From Micrasema longulum (taxonomy: Eukaryota > Arthropoda > Insecta > Trichoptera > Brachycentridae), in contig JAGVSM010003951.1 in NCBI GenBank assembly GCA_022494885.1, positions 1-64,000 of the forward strand: a stretch of DNA of 64,000 nt, read 5' to 3'. Positions within the stretch are counted from its first letter, which is position 1, and every line of letters begins with the position of its first letter. Below the pieces are notes generated by a model, which worked only from the letters and a program-made list of their open reading frames with translations, was not told where the DNA came from and made no database searches. A program made the translations under genes and the position numbers. Positions 36,687 to 49,800 of this stretch are shown in pieces.

Positions 36687-39600
36687 ATGGAAAGGTGAGT
36701 AAAAATTATCTTAACGAGTAAATGTTTATTTATTATGTGTCCCAGCGAAGGAAGAATCCAGTTATGTTTGTGAAAGAGCAACAGAACCCTGGACGAGTAC
36801 TTTCTACTCGACGATTCTCAGGTAAAAATCCTAAAAAAGAAAGTCTGCTTCGTAGTGTAGTGGTTGGTGCTTTCGCCTACCGTGTTCGAGGTCCTGGGTT
36901 AGATTTTTTGCAGGGTCGATAAAAAATATTGGTTTTTCATTGCAATATTTCGCGCAGATATGGACTGCCTCGGTGAAGTCCAAAAAATTGTTTTTTTCTT
37001 TTGAGTCTCCTAAATTGAGTTGAGTGGGGTGTCCGATCTCCCGCCCTGCAGATCCTATATCACGGTGCCTATGTGCCCTAGGTTACGTATGCGACCCAGG
37101 TATGGGTCCATCGTTTGGACGTGGGGGTGGCCGGACTAGCACTCATCAGTGGACAGGGGAGCTCCTCTGCTGGCATTGACACTGGCAAGTCAGACTGTCG
37201 CGTCTGTAACCCTTCCTGCGCTCGCAGGAGTTCTCCTGATCGATTTTGAGACCAGAGAGACAGTAGTTAAATGTTCTGTGAAAAGAGAAGAGAATATGGA
37301 ATAATTTGGTAAAGAGTTGCACCCTTCTGAGACAAAATTTAGCAAACTATGTGATATTACTCATGGCGTAACTCTCAATCGAAGGCAGTACACATAGACA
37401 TGGCACGTACACGGAAATGGACCTGCTCTCTTTTGCCTTCAATCATACACAGGGTGTGCAGTAAGTTCTTGGCGTTTGACCATCATACCGCACAAATGGT
37501 TTTGGGGCATGGGAAGTTTAGAGACAAGCTTCAGAAGCTCGGTCTCGGGGTGTGCTGGGGAGATAAACATCAATCAGATCACATCTGGATCAAGATGCTG
37601 AATGACTCGTCGGGCGTCATGCGACCAACGTGGAATGTATGAACTTTGCACTCTTCCATCGGTTTGCCCGGACTTCACTATTGCGTTTGTACCTCGGTAT
37701 ATGCGCGAACATGGTGGGTTAAATATGGCGCTGTTCCTGTGGAATGCTGGTACAGTTAGGACTGTGCTTCCTTCTGAGCGGAACGCACGCATTCTCGTGT
37801 TTTGTCCTCCCCTTACTGGGGTGGTCTTCATATCCTCTGTCTCTGTTCACCCTGGGAGTCCTTTATTTAAGGCCATTCTGGTTTTGTAAATAACCGTGTT
37901 TCAATGCTGTTTGTTATAATTTGTATATGCCTTCTTCCAGTTTCTTTATAAATATGAAATGTGTTTTTTTTTTGTTTACGTACTGTATCGGACATCGCCG
38001 CTCGTATGGCAAAAAGGCGGAATGCGGGGGCAAGTGCCGATCGCTTAAAACATCATCAAACCTAGCGGCCCTTGTTGCGGCTCATAGACCGAGGCGGTTT
38101 CTACACGAGAAAAAATGTTCGACTGAGCGCTGAGAAATCCTTAGACCTCGATGGCAGCTGAAGCTTCGCGAATCTTCGCTAGGGCTACACGCGGCGCTTC
38201 AATCAGAGCGGCCGGCACCGGTGTTTTTACAAGTTTTTCCATATGTTAGTTTTCTTGCTTATTTCAGCTAGTAGTCTCGATTTTGTCATCTAATAAGCTG
38301 CACCTGTAATAAAGACGGTTAATTATGTCACTTGCGGAGGCAGACGTTAGCATATCGAGACTCTAGCCATAAATATGTATAGGATTATGAGGTACTAGGC
38401 CTCACTGAATCCCACTAAAACGCGTGTCACCCTTTTAATCGGTATGTAGGATCTTTTCCCGTGTTATTTATGTATTAATTGGGACACGGGAATGATGCCT
38501 ACATACTTCATTTTTATGTAAAATATATACAGAGGGTGTTATATGACTTCAAAAGTACTGATGTAAAAATAAAATATAAAAATGTCCAGCCAATGAGAGA
38601 GCGTCCTATGCGTTAATCCGGGGCAGCCCGCACCCTGTCCGACAGCGAAACGGTGCAAGTTTTTATGAATAAAGTTGTGTATAAATCAAGACTAAGCATG
38701 TTTGATTGGAAGTACACCTTCTCCGCTTTCGACTCCGCTGCCTGCCCTTCTTGGAGGATATCACCGCCGACCCAGCCAGAGAAGCCTATCTCATCCGAGA
38801 TACCCGGACTACAGCAGCTACAGAGCCACCCCTATCTACAGTTCAACTATACACACAGCGAGGTGTCGTGTATACGTACTGATGTTTTTGTATTTTTTTC
38901 TTCCAGTACTTATGTATATATTATGCTCATTTATCTTTTATGTATTTGATTGATTTTATAAACTATTTTTATTGTTTTTTATTCTGTATTAGTATAGTAT
39001 TTATTCATTATTTGTGTGTACTTGATTCTTTGTTTTTTATTTTTGTTTCTTAAATAATTTGTATATTTTGTACATATTTTATTGTTGAATAAAAAACACA
39101 GAGCCATTGAGGGGATCCTGAGGGGTGAGGACGACGTGTTGGCCTCTGTCCATACATCCTTCTCCCCCCTCATTAATCTGCATAGAGTTTGTATTCATTG
39201 TGAACATTTTTGCTAACTTTCTTCCATGCGCAGCTGATAGACAGTATCCCAGGACTCTATAACAGCTGCAGGTGAATGATGGGCTTTTAGATCCCCTCAA
39301 TGCAATAATTTATTATCCCTAGACTTGCACCTGAAGCGTAAAACTGGTCACCTTACCTTCTATGTAATAAAAAGATCCAGATGCGCTGCAATTTAAGTAC
39401 AAATGCAGTACCCTATGCACCACTGGGTGTGGGTGCGGATAGGGAAATGATGATGATATGAATATTGAATTTTAAAAGTAACAATAAATCATTTTGTGTG
39501 TTTTTTTCTAGTCCCAAAAACGAGGAAATGTCTCAAACTGAGCAGATAATTGAAACTGAAGAGGGGAGTCCCCAAAATCTAAAAAACATCTCATCTTCAA

Positions 39601-41037
39601 AGGAGGTATTACTTTCTAAAAAACTTAAATATTTACAATTGAAGACATGAGTAGAGGTGTTATGTGGCAAAAACAAAAAGCAGAGATATCTAAAGCTAAA
39701 ATTTTGAACACCAGTTTAATTATTGAGAATATAACACCTTTATTCGCTCTCAAAATTGGTATTCCGCTTTTTTTATGGTGTAGTTGGTTTTATATAAAAG
39801 GCCTGTGCATAAAATCTTCATCTATGGTGATTTTTGAGCTAATTTTGAATTCACGGCTTTACCACTCTAAAAAATTTATGAAAGTAACGTACATTTTTCT
39901 TCCTTTCAGACTGGAGACGATATAGAATATAAAAAAAGAAAAAGTAAACCCATTGAAAGAGACAGCACTGTTTTAAAAAATAAATTAAATAAAACAAATC
40001 GCGTAAAGAAAAGAGAAAACAATAAAAATGTTAGTAACACAGATGAAGAGGTCCACAAAACTGTTATTATAAAAAAAGAAATTTGTGACGATGAAAAAGA
40101 TGATACACAGTTTGTTTGTTCTATGTGTAACCATGTCTGCGAAAACGAATTGCATTTAAAGACACACCAATCCATGCACATGGGAGAGAAAGTATTCGGT
40201 TGCGATGTTTGCAATTATAGATGTTCCAAACTGCGATACCTCAAAAGGCATCAAGTTATCCATACCAATGTTAGGCAGTTTGGATGTGAATACTGCGAAT
40301 ATACATGCTATCGAAGTGGCACACTTAAAAGGCACAAACTAACGCACACTTTGAGGACATACGCATGCGAAGACTGTACTTACACTACTAAAATAGCTAA
40401 AGAATTGAAGCTTCATAAACTTAGCCACGTAGGAAAAGAGCCCTAAGTTTGTTCGCAATGCTCTTTCACGTGCGTGACTCCCGCTGAGCTACAGAGACAC
40501 ACGAAAATCCATTCAAGCGATCGACCTTTCAGTTGCGAGTTTTGCACATTTACCTGTGGTCTAAAAAATAACTTAAAACGTCATTTGCTGATACACAGTG
40601 GCGAGAAACCGTTCACTTGCAAGTATTGCGATTACACCTGCGCACAGGCAATGTCCCTCAAAACTCACCAATATTCGCATTTGAATGAAAAAATTTACGC
40701 TTGCGACACTTGCGATTTTACCAGCAAAAAGTTGACTGATGTGCGGAAACACAAGTTGACTCATATGGGGAGGGCGCCCATCAGCTGCGAACTTTGTGCT
40801 TTTACGTGTGCAAACCGCAGCGAACTACGGCGACATCAAGTCATCCACATCGAAGGAAAACCGATCAGCTGCGAATTGTGTACCTACACTTGCAAACGCC
40901 AGTCTTATTTGAACAAACACATGGCCATTCACACGGAGACGAAGTCCTATGTTTGTGAGCTGTGTGATTTTACCTGCACGCAAAACCGTTACCTGAAACA
41001 TCATATGCTCAGACACACAGAAATTTGTGATAATTGA
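36687..41037 (+). CDS. C2H2 zinc finger protein, three exons, with in-frame stop
   Basis: Exon 1 is only 8 coding bases (36687-36694: ATGGAAAG, then GTGAGT). Exon 2 is 39512-39605 (acceptor TTTTTTTCTAG, donor GTATTA). Exon 3 is 39910-41037 (acceptor TCCTTTCAG). Phases join exactly, giving MESPKNEEMSQTEQIIETEE at the start, an acidic then Lys-rich linker, and 11 C2H2 fingers of the CxxC-12-HxxxH type. Fingers 1-4 lie at 40114-40440, fingers 5-11 at 40447-41025. An in-frame TAA at 40444-40446 falls exactly between fingers 4 and 5. As read, it gives a 212-residue, 4-finger protein; the full frame is 409 residues. The fingers after the stop are intact. Likely a nuclear DNA-binding protein; its target is unknown. 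The stop may be a real null allele, a recent pseudogenisation or a base error. Confidence 0.8.
36848..36965 (+). repeat. tRNA-derived SINE (family B)
   Basis: Lies in intron 1 of the zinc finger gene. The head GTAGTGTAGTGGTTGGTGC is an A-box type, followed by GAGGTCCTGGGTTAGATT. A related copy is reversed at 49146-49236. Confidence 0.55.
37020..38300 (+). pseudogene. Possible R1/LOA-type LINE 3' remnant
   Basis: GC-richer than its surroundings. Around 37490-37560 the frame reads AQMVLGHGKFRDKLQKLGLG, which resembles the C-terminal TGHG-x-F-x-x-YL motif before the zinc knuckle of R1-clade elements. The rest is scrambled. The block near 38000-38230 looks like a LINE 3' tail. Weak assignment. 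Confidence 0.35.
38443..38505. repeat. Imperfect stem-loop
   Basis: TATGTAGG…TTCCCGTGT is mirrored by ACACGGGAATGATGCCTACATA after a loop of about 20 bases. No T-run or gene end is associated with it. Confidence 0.5.
39108..39303. mobile_element. Short inverted-repeat element (MITE-like)
   Basis: Ends GCCATTGAGGGGATC and GATCCCCTCAATGC are inverted copies (13 matching bases), about 195 bp apart. No coding capacity. The target duplication is not clear. Confidence 0.45.
39366..39455 (-). repeat. Dispersed repeat family C
   Basis: Reverse-complement relative of 48995-49130. On the minus strand it contains CCCTATCCGCACCCACACCC and GTGGTGCATAGGGTACTGC. Confidence 0.6.
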
Positions 41038-41072
41038 TATTCTGACTGATTGGCCTTTGTGTTTTAGTTGCA

Positions 41073-41078
41073 AATAAA
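41073..41078 (+). terminator. Poly(A) signal of the zinc finger gene
   Basis: AATAAA lies 36 bases after the final TGA, followed by a GTTTTTTCATT stretch. This is a good 3' end for the full-length frame and suggests the region after the internal stop was expressed. Confidence 0.6.
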
Positions 41079-41099
41079 GTTTTTTCATTATTCCATATG

Positions 41100-43600
41100 T
41101 GCCCCTTAATTGTAGTGTATGATATTCAAAAACAGCCTTCGCGCCTTTTTGAAATTGCCAACTTTTTCGTGTTCGGGAGAACAACCATAACTTTTGGGTC
41201 GGGAAACCCAGGCCCACATTTCATAGTTTTAACATAAGGTCGCTACGCCGGCAATATCTGCTGAATAAGGTTGTAAACGTTGTTAAGGAGATTAATAAAA
41301 CAGTGTGCCTTTTGATGATGGATTTATTTCATACATGTTTTCTTATTGATAACAAAAAGGAAGAAAAGCATTTAAAAAAAAAAATTAAGCTTATTTTGTT
41401 GAAACTAAATTGTGTACAATCTGAAATCAACAATACTTTTAAGAAAAAAAAACACAAAAAAATTACAAGCAGATATTACCGGCGCAGCAACAATAAACTA
41501 ACTTTTTTTTTTCACATCACAAATCATTTTGGGATTAAAAAAAATAAATGGTTTTATTATTTATTGCACCTTAATTTTATTAATAAATAAAACATGACAT
41601 CAAAATACTTTAAAGAATTGTAACAAAGATTATTCACTATTTATCCCTTCCCTTACGCCTAATAAGTCAAAGAGCTTTGTAGGAAATTCTAAAAATGGAA
41701 AGTATAATTATATTATAATTAAACATTGTCGAACTAATGTTAATTTTATTTTAGTTATTTTGTTTTTGTTCTTCATTATTTAAAAACCGTGTAAAACGAG
41801 GTTCCAGTGTATTATTTTACAAAATAAATACATTTATTGCTTTTCACTATTATTTTGTAACACATTATTATTTTTTGATTCCTTAATGTTACTAGGCTTA
41901 TTGTTTTTTTTTATATTAAATAATTTTAAAGTCAACATATGCATAAATGTAGGAATTCCTAATAATTTATAAAATAAACAACATTTATGTTTTACAAATA
42001 AAAAAAAAGAACTATTAATGAAAACAATAAGTTAGTTATTATTTAATGTTGTTTTTTTTTTATTCTACTGATCAATAGAGAAACAAAGGTGAGTATAATG
42101 GCATCTAAAACTCATTTTCGGATTTTCGTCCTTTACATCCCTACAGATATGGGATTATTATTTAGCGTAAAACATGAAAATCAGAAAAATTAAAAATATT
42201 TAGAGGTCCAGATCTAGGCCAGTCAGATATTCTATCAATTTAGGATTCCAGGGTATAATGATAATTCGCCTCCTCAAGGTCCACCCTGAATAACGCTAAA
42301 TGACTCACAACTGGCGCCAAACAATCCCTACTTTAAGAGATTTCCTGGCAATAAAGAAAACAATAGATACGAGATATTCCGTGCTTGCTGCATTTAGTTT
42401 TAGTTTAAAATTCGCCAAACATTATAATATCAACTTACAATACCAACTTATAATATTTATTAACAATAATTCTTGATGCAGTTCCATTGTAATCAGCCAA
42501 TGTCGGGATATGAACCAGTGCTGTATTCATCTGTTGGGATATGAACCAGATGTATTCCGATCACAATAATTACTTAAATTTTCATTTAAGATATAAATTA
42601 AAATACTTCGTAAGTACATCATTCATGTTCACATTTTTTCACCTATGGGCAAGGTCGTATTAAGAGATCCAGGGCCCCTAGAAGTCATGGGCCCCCTTCT
42701 ATTCACTGAGCAAAAAACAAACTTTTTGCATACATATTTACATAAATACTTTGACATGATAAAATATACAAGCAGGCATAGAGGCATGGTGAACCCAGGC
42801 CCAGAAGTAGAACTAGGTGTTTTAACGTCTTGGGCAATAAAGAAAATTGCGCCTTTGAAAATGAAATTTTTAGTAGTGATTTAAACACAAATGTACATTT
42901 ATGCTCTTAATATTTTTTATGGGTTTAATAGTTAAAGCCAGGGCCTTCTTGAGGTTGGGGCCCTTGAGCAAATTAATATTTATGACTAAATACTGCATTT
43001 CCGCTTTTCTGATAAGCAGATTTCAACTGAGGACCTGTTGAGCTTGGGCCACCTGAAATCTTGAGGCCCCTGGCGGCCAGGTTTGCTATACGTCTTTAAC
43101 CGATTAAAATTAAAGCTATACCAAAAATGCGCTTCATAAAATACTTTAAAAGAAAATCCTGTAAATTTTCAAAATTTTTACATAATTTTTTTTTTTTTGA
43201 GGTTTGGGGCCAAGTGTACCTATAGCGGTAATGTGGCCCTACCTATGGAGGCTAAAAACAAACATTTCTTGACTGTTGTGTTTTTAAAGTATTTCAATGT
43301 TAATTATTGTTCAACAAATATAAGGTATTTATATAATCAACAAAAACGAAAGTTTATTTTTCTGTCATCGATAAACGGGTAGGTTATTTTTATATTAATT
43401 TATCTCGCCAGGGACAGATTGTTATGGTAACATTAATTTGACAGGAAAAAGAGACCCTATTCACTAATATTAAACAACTATTTTTTAAGGATTTTAGGTT
43501 ATTACACTGGGGAAGTTTTTGGATAATATCCATGATATAATAAAAACCTTACATCTTAATATAGTATGATTTAAAAATTCTATTTGTTTTTTTTTTTATC
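41100..43600. other. Non-coding, AT-rich stretch between zinc finger and HADHB genes
   Basis: No gene recognised. Blocks rich in GGGCCC-type words at 42640-43090 may be a degraded repeat. The short open frames in it (such as 41303-41590) are poly-A-driven and not convincing. Confidence 0.5.
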
Positions 43601-43770
43601 TTAATAAAATATTGATTTTTGCCCGGTCATCTGTAAAAATAATTATCGGTAAAGTAGTTTATCGATTAGTGAATAGAGGTGCTTGTTTGACAGATCGGGC
43701 TCGATTAGCAAGAAAGTTCAAAGTCCAATTTCCATTCGGTATCCGATTGTTTTTTGGTGCCGATTATTTT

Positions 43771-43806
43771 TTCAGTAAACAGCAGTAAATCAAACATTAT
43801 TTTACA
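43771..43806 (+). promoter_or_regulatory. HADHB initiator and short 5' UTR
   Basis: TTCAGTA at 43771-43777 fits the arthropod initiator (TCAGT), 35 bases before the ATG. No TATA box stands upstream, as is common for housekeeping genes. The ATG is preceded by TTTTACA. Confidence 0.4.
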
Positions 43807-43876
43807 ATGGCGTCTTTTATTGCAAAAAATCTTTTACGAGTTCCTCTTGGTGTGAATCCAGCGTCGATAAACTATG
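43807..43876 (+). CDS. HADHB: HADHB exon 1 (start and presequence)
   Basis: ATG GCG … TAT plus one base; donor GTGAGTG at 43877. Encodes [20 protein letters not shown] and INY, a basic, non-acidic leader. The split Ala codon (G then CC) joins exon 2 exactly. Confidence 0.85.
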
Positions 43877-46800
43877 GTGAGTGAATAAAACAAACACCTA
43901 CATTACGTGGCTGGATTGAAATCTCATTTTTACATAATTAAACTTGCCGTTTAAGTGCATCCAGAGTTCCAAGTCCAATTTCGTTTTGATGTAACTCGAT
44001 CGAACAAAATAAAATTAACACACGACATTTAGTGAATGTTGAAGTCGTCATTAAAGATTGAAATATACTTTTTTATTTGCGGATGTAACTCGTAGTTTTG
44101 AGGAACACACAATAATTTTTGACTGATTACATTAAACATCTGTAATATTTGAATAATTATAATTTTTAGATCGGGTTGTGGTCCCGTGGCTAGTGTCTCG
44201 GACTCACGGACCAAAGATCCGTCGTTCAAATTCCACGCTACCCCAACTTGATTCCATTTTCTAATAGTGAGTTATTTACAACTCGTTGAAAATGGCCCTC
44301 AAAATGAAATATTTGGGTTAATCATAAGAACGCAAATATTTATTTTTAATAAATAAAATAAATTTTAGTCATTTCTAAGCTATCTACGTTTACTTCACCT
44401 TAATCTATGTTACATGATGTAAAAAATAACTCAAATAAAATGCACTAGAACTTCGTTTATCAGAACTCCAGTCATCCGGATTGCCAAATATTCGGATCGT
44501 TATCGGGAAATAAAAAATAAAGGAGATGTTATAATAACAAGCAAACAAGTTTCTTGGTCAAAGTAATTTACTTTGCTGGACAATTTTTAATGGGATTCCA
44601 ATACGCTGTATTATTTTAATAGCAATAAAAATGTGACCCTGAGGGTGGATGGATGGTGGTGTTATGGATGAGGATGATATATAGATATAGACTTAGATAT
44701 AGATATGGATATGTTAAAAAAATAATGTTTTTCATAAAATGTTTTGTGCCTATTAAATATGTACACACTTCTGTTTAAAATTTTTGTGCTCCGGTTCTGT
44801 ATTTATTTATTTTTTATCTTAAAATTGTGTTATCATTCACTTATTTTTTGCTTTTTTTTTACATCTTCTAAATATTTTTTTTCATGTACTTTTTTTCGCT
44901 CCCTATATTTAAGTTAGTAGTAATTATTATTATACAACCATGTAGGACTATCATATGATTAATTGTAAAGGATCTTTACCGACAAGCCATATGTATTGGC
45001 TTGGTGAGTCCTGTAAAAAAAAAAAAAAATTTAAATGTTTTAAAATAACTAAAATGTAATATTGTATGTAAATTATAAATAAATTAAAAACCATAAAGTA
45101 AATTTTGCGTTTTCTTTCAAAACATTGGCTTAATTTAATGGTTAATCCAATGAGGAACTTCAGCCCTAAAGGAATTCGGATACAATAAATGTTTTCTTGC
45201 GTGCGGTACAAAATGGAACATTTAATTATACTCCAAAGTTTCCTGAAAATGTACAAAAAAGATTATAAAAACATTTTAATAAAAACGAACTACTTTGAAT
45301 GACGTCACTGGTTCATATAAATCAACCTATGACATGAGAGTTATGGAAGACTTCCGGTTTGCTTGCCGTTGATGGACCAATGCAAAGAACTGATTGAGAA
45401 TAACCGGAAAAGAACCTCTGACGTCACTCGCGGAGTTATTTTCGAAATACAAAACTGATAATACAGTATAAAAATTGAAAAAAAATTTACACCAGCTTGT
45501 AATTTCAAATAAGCGGTGTTTTATTTAGGCACCGAAATTCAAAAAAGAAATCACCGGTTTCCAGATTAAGAAAGCTGTATCATGTATTCTGCTAACATAG
45601 GAACATTCTGGACATTGGCACTCTTAGAACTGTGTATTTTGCTCATTTCCAGTCAGTGGCAACCAATGGTATGGTGGGCTGGGGAGGTTGCACGGCGTCT
45701 ATCATGAACCCCCTAATAAAAGTACAAAAAATAATACTAAGAGTGATGCTTCGATGTCCCCCCCCATCTGAGGCACTGTTTCAATTTATGAAAGTACTGG
45801 ACATTAGACAATTTTTTTAAGAAGAGTCATAGACTTATTTCTGGTCATGCGGTTACAAGAAAAGATCCCAGCAGAATGCTCTTACGATGTTTTCCCGTAA
45901 TTTCAATTATTTCATACCAAAAACGCATACGGCTTTTGCTTGAAAAAAAAATCTTTTGTGACCCCGAGAGTGTTCAATGTCCTTGATGAACATATTAGAT
46001 TTTCCAAAAAGAAAGACATTTTCAAGAGAAGTGTTAGAGAAGTGAAGTTTAGATTTTGCCCAAGGGAAGAGACCTTTGCAGGAGATTGTTGCGAGACATT
46101 GCATAGATTTATATATTACCAAGCGTGTTGTCCAGATATTTATTTAAGTATTTATTTATTTAGCATTTTATATACTGATACGATATACAGTGGTGCCTCA
46201 CACAACGAACTTAATTCGTTCCAGGAGCAAGTTCGTTATGCGAAAAGTTCGTTATGTGAAACGCGTTTTCCCATAACAATACATGTTAAAAAAAATAATT
46301 CGTTCTGTAGCATAAAATATGGTAAGATGACATAAAAAAAAGATAATTTTTTTGTTATTATTTTTATTTAGATACATCTAAAAACATAATGAAAAAAACA
46401 CACATTTTTTTAATTTTAAGAAATAATCGAATCTTGCACATCTTCATCCATTTTCCGCTTTTTGGCCGATGGTGCAGTGAAAAACCTGTCCAAAGTCGTT
46501 TGTTTCTCTCTTTTCTTCAACATCTGCCGGAAATAACGGACAAGAGTATCGGAGTACAGGTCGTTGATCCTGTTTGCTTCAGCGGAATCCGGATAGTGGG
46601 CATTGGTAAACTCCTGAACTGCTTTCCATTTGACCAGGATGTTCTTGATGTCAGCAGTTGGAATTGGTTGATTGTTTGATTGTTGCTCCTCGTTATCAAT
46701 CAGATGACGCTTCCCTTTGAGCATTGTCCTGTTGTTGGGCCAGAAGTGTTTGGAGCTCTTCAGTTGTCAGCTCTTCTTTGTGTTCCTCAATAAGCTCCTC

Positions 46801-49800
46801 TACATCCTCTTCAACGATTGCTGCGACACGTGCGTAAGTTAAGCGTACTGCTCAGTGACTAACGACTGCCTGCGCGGAAGGATGCAATAAATCGGCAGTG
46901 ATCGTGTGAAGTGGGCGACTTCGTTGTGTGAAGCGAAGTTCGTTGTGTGAAGCGAAGTTCGTTGTATGAATCGTGAAATGAACGAAAAGGAAGTTCGTTG
47001 TGTGCAGCGTTCGCTGTGCGAGGCGTTCGTTATGCGAGGCACCACTGTATATACATATAAGGGCGGGCATATTGCCTTAAGGCAATTTCTTCCTACCTAC
47101 CCAAACCGTTCAGTTTGAGAAAATTACAAGTATATGGACATATTGAATCTTACGATTTTTACAAAATTAAAAACAAAGATTAAAAAAATTGAAAATATAA
47201 AAAATTAACACTATACTATGGAAGAGAGGAGAGGGGATGGGAAGGAAAGAAAAAGAATAAAAGAACAACTTAAACATTTAGATAGTGATATTTCAATCTT
47301 GACTTAAATGTAAATAAAGAAGGGGGCGTCTCTAATATTAGTGGGTAGATTATTCCACAAACGAGCAGCTACTACTGTGAAACAGGAGGCAAGAAAATTA
47401 GAGCGATGAAGTGGTATTAAAAGGGTTCTCTCGTTACTAGAACGAAGAGATAGCCCGTGATGTGATAGAGGTTGAAAGAGCTCTCTCAGATAAACGGGAG
47501 AAGTGGGATTATTTAAAATATTGTGAAGAAGTGATAGAATGCAATAAATAAAAATATATGTTTCTGTAATAATTTGATTTTTAGTATTCTTTAATAATAT
47601 ACATGCTTCTACTTTCCATTATGTTGTATCCTAACTCAACACAGGGCTCTTGGCCTCATAGAGTTAGGAATTATGTTTTTGTAATATGTATATTTGTATG
47701 AATAAATAAATGAAATGATAATAGTTTAATTTGCGATGTTTTTATTTTCCAGCCACGACCCGTAGTTTGTCTGTGGGGTCTGCCCTTCAAGCAAAGCAGA
47801 AGAAGAGTGTTGCAGACAAAACGGGCAAAAATGTAGTTCTGGTAGATGGAGTCCGTACACCTTTTCTTCTCTCCTTTACCGACTATAGCAAGCTCATGCC
47901 TCACGACCTCGCGAGGCACGCTCTACTGTGAGTTTTATATATTTTTTGTTAAATTATTAGGGGGGTGGAATACAGCCTTTGTCTGCCTTGTTTATCAAGT
48001 ATATCTATGGCGTTTATTTTATCTTTTCACTTTTCTTCCCTAGCTCTTTTTTATGCTTGATAGGACACTCATATTTTATATCTTTTTGACACTTGTGCAT
48101 CAATATTTATACTTTTACATTGTTTATATTCTTTTTTTATACAGAATAATGTTCCCTCACTGGGGTGTCCCGTGCCGAGGGAAACATTTTACAAAATGTG
48201 AAACATGCCTAAGATTAGCTATTTAACAAAGTTAACATAATAACAACAAAAAAAAAAACGTAATTAACCTAATTATTTTTTTTGCAGCATCAGGGTGGAG
48301 TATCTAGTAACTCTTGTATTTGTAACGGAAGGTAGAGAATAATGTTTACGTGCGTATATTAACAAAGCTTTTACAAACAGTTGTTTTATAGATTTTACAT
48401 TCAGATTTTTAAATATACCGAGGGAGCTAGTTCTGATTGGGACTCTTAAGCTTTTTGTGCAATTATTATTTGCTTGATCAGTGAGTCATTTGCACATCCC
48501 CATCCAATTATCCCATATTCCAAAACTGATTGAGTTATCGCGTAATATATTTTTACAAGCAATACTTTGAAACTGCCTTTGAATAATATACACTCACATG
48601 TCCGTCCTCAAACCGTTATAGCAGCCACTCACACACACCCTCACGCGTCTATAACATATTTACAGACATGAAGAAACACAACTGATTTATGTTTCATGTA
48701 TTTCTGTGGGTAATGTAGCCACTTAAACCAGACAAAGACATACTATATTCCCTTCTCAAAAATACTTTTCTTTGTTTGAAATTTGATTATATTACTACCT
48801 GCAATAGTTTCACTAACCACGTCCACATGGCTCGGGGTGTTGAGTCTTCTCTTCCACAGTGTGTGACCATTGTCCATTTATAAAGGTGAACTGGATGCAT
48901 TTTATATAAAGTCAAATTTATATATATATAAGAGACAAAACAAAAAATGACAGAGCTTTGACAAAACATCGAAATATCATTATCATTCCCCTTTCCGCAC
49001 TCAGTGGTGCATAGGGCACTGCATTGGTAAACCAAATGCAGCGTAGTTCGATCATCTGTTACCTGAAAGTAAGGTGATCAGTCCTACGCTTCCGCTGTCA
49101 GTTCAGGAACAATGAAACATTGCAGTTTAAAAGAGCTTTTAAATCAATATTTCACGTCTACCCTACAAAAAATTGAACCCAGGACCTCAAGAATAGTAGG
49201 CTAACGCGTCAACCACTACACAACGAGGCGGCGGACTGATCTCCACTTGATTTCCTTTTCAGGATTTTTATCTGAGCCACCGAGTGAAAACACTTCCAGG
49301 ATTCCAGGTCTATTTCACAAACAGAACTGTATTTTTCATCCGTCGGACAAGGACAAACTTTATGACTGTTTAAAAGTCAGGTGCCAGTTCATGAAAAAAT
49401 TGTACTGTAGTAATATACATTTTTTGCAGAGGTCTGCTACAGAAGACGGGGCTGGACAAGAATTTGGTGGAATATATCGTGTATGGGACGGTCATACAAG
49501 AGGTGAAGACGACCAACGTAGCCCGCGAAGCGGCCCTGACAGCTGGCTTCAGTGACAAGACTCCCGCCCACACAGTCACCATGGCGTGCATAAGCTCTAA
49601 CCAGGCTATTACAACAGGTAATATCAACTACATGTTAGAAATATTTTGCATGTAATTCGATTTATGTTATTTATTGACAATTCGTGATAGAATTCCATTG
49701 TAATTATGTAACTCATACAGCAAAATCCTCTTGGTGTATTTTTCAAGGGAGCAAAGAAAATGTATTGAATTTGAAAAAAAACGTGTTTAAATTAATTCAT

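Noticed and set aside
38702..38953. Possible exon with Pro/Ser-rich frames
   Set aside because: Two overlapping frames are equally open and neither has good splice borders; more likely part of the LINE-derived GC-richer block.
41303..41590. 95-codon frame rich in Lys and Asn
   Set aside because: Driven by A-rich DNA; no domain, no splice borders and no codon bias.
44440..44500. Pogo-like terminal word (TTCGTTTATCAGAACTCC)
   Set aside because: Resembles one end of a Tigger-type element, but no matching inverted end or coding relic was found nearby.
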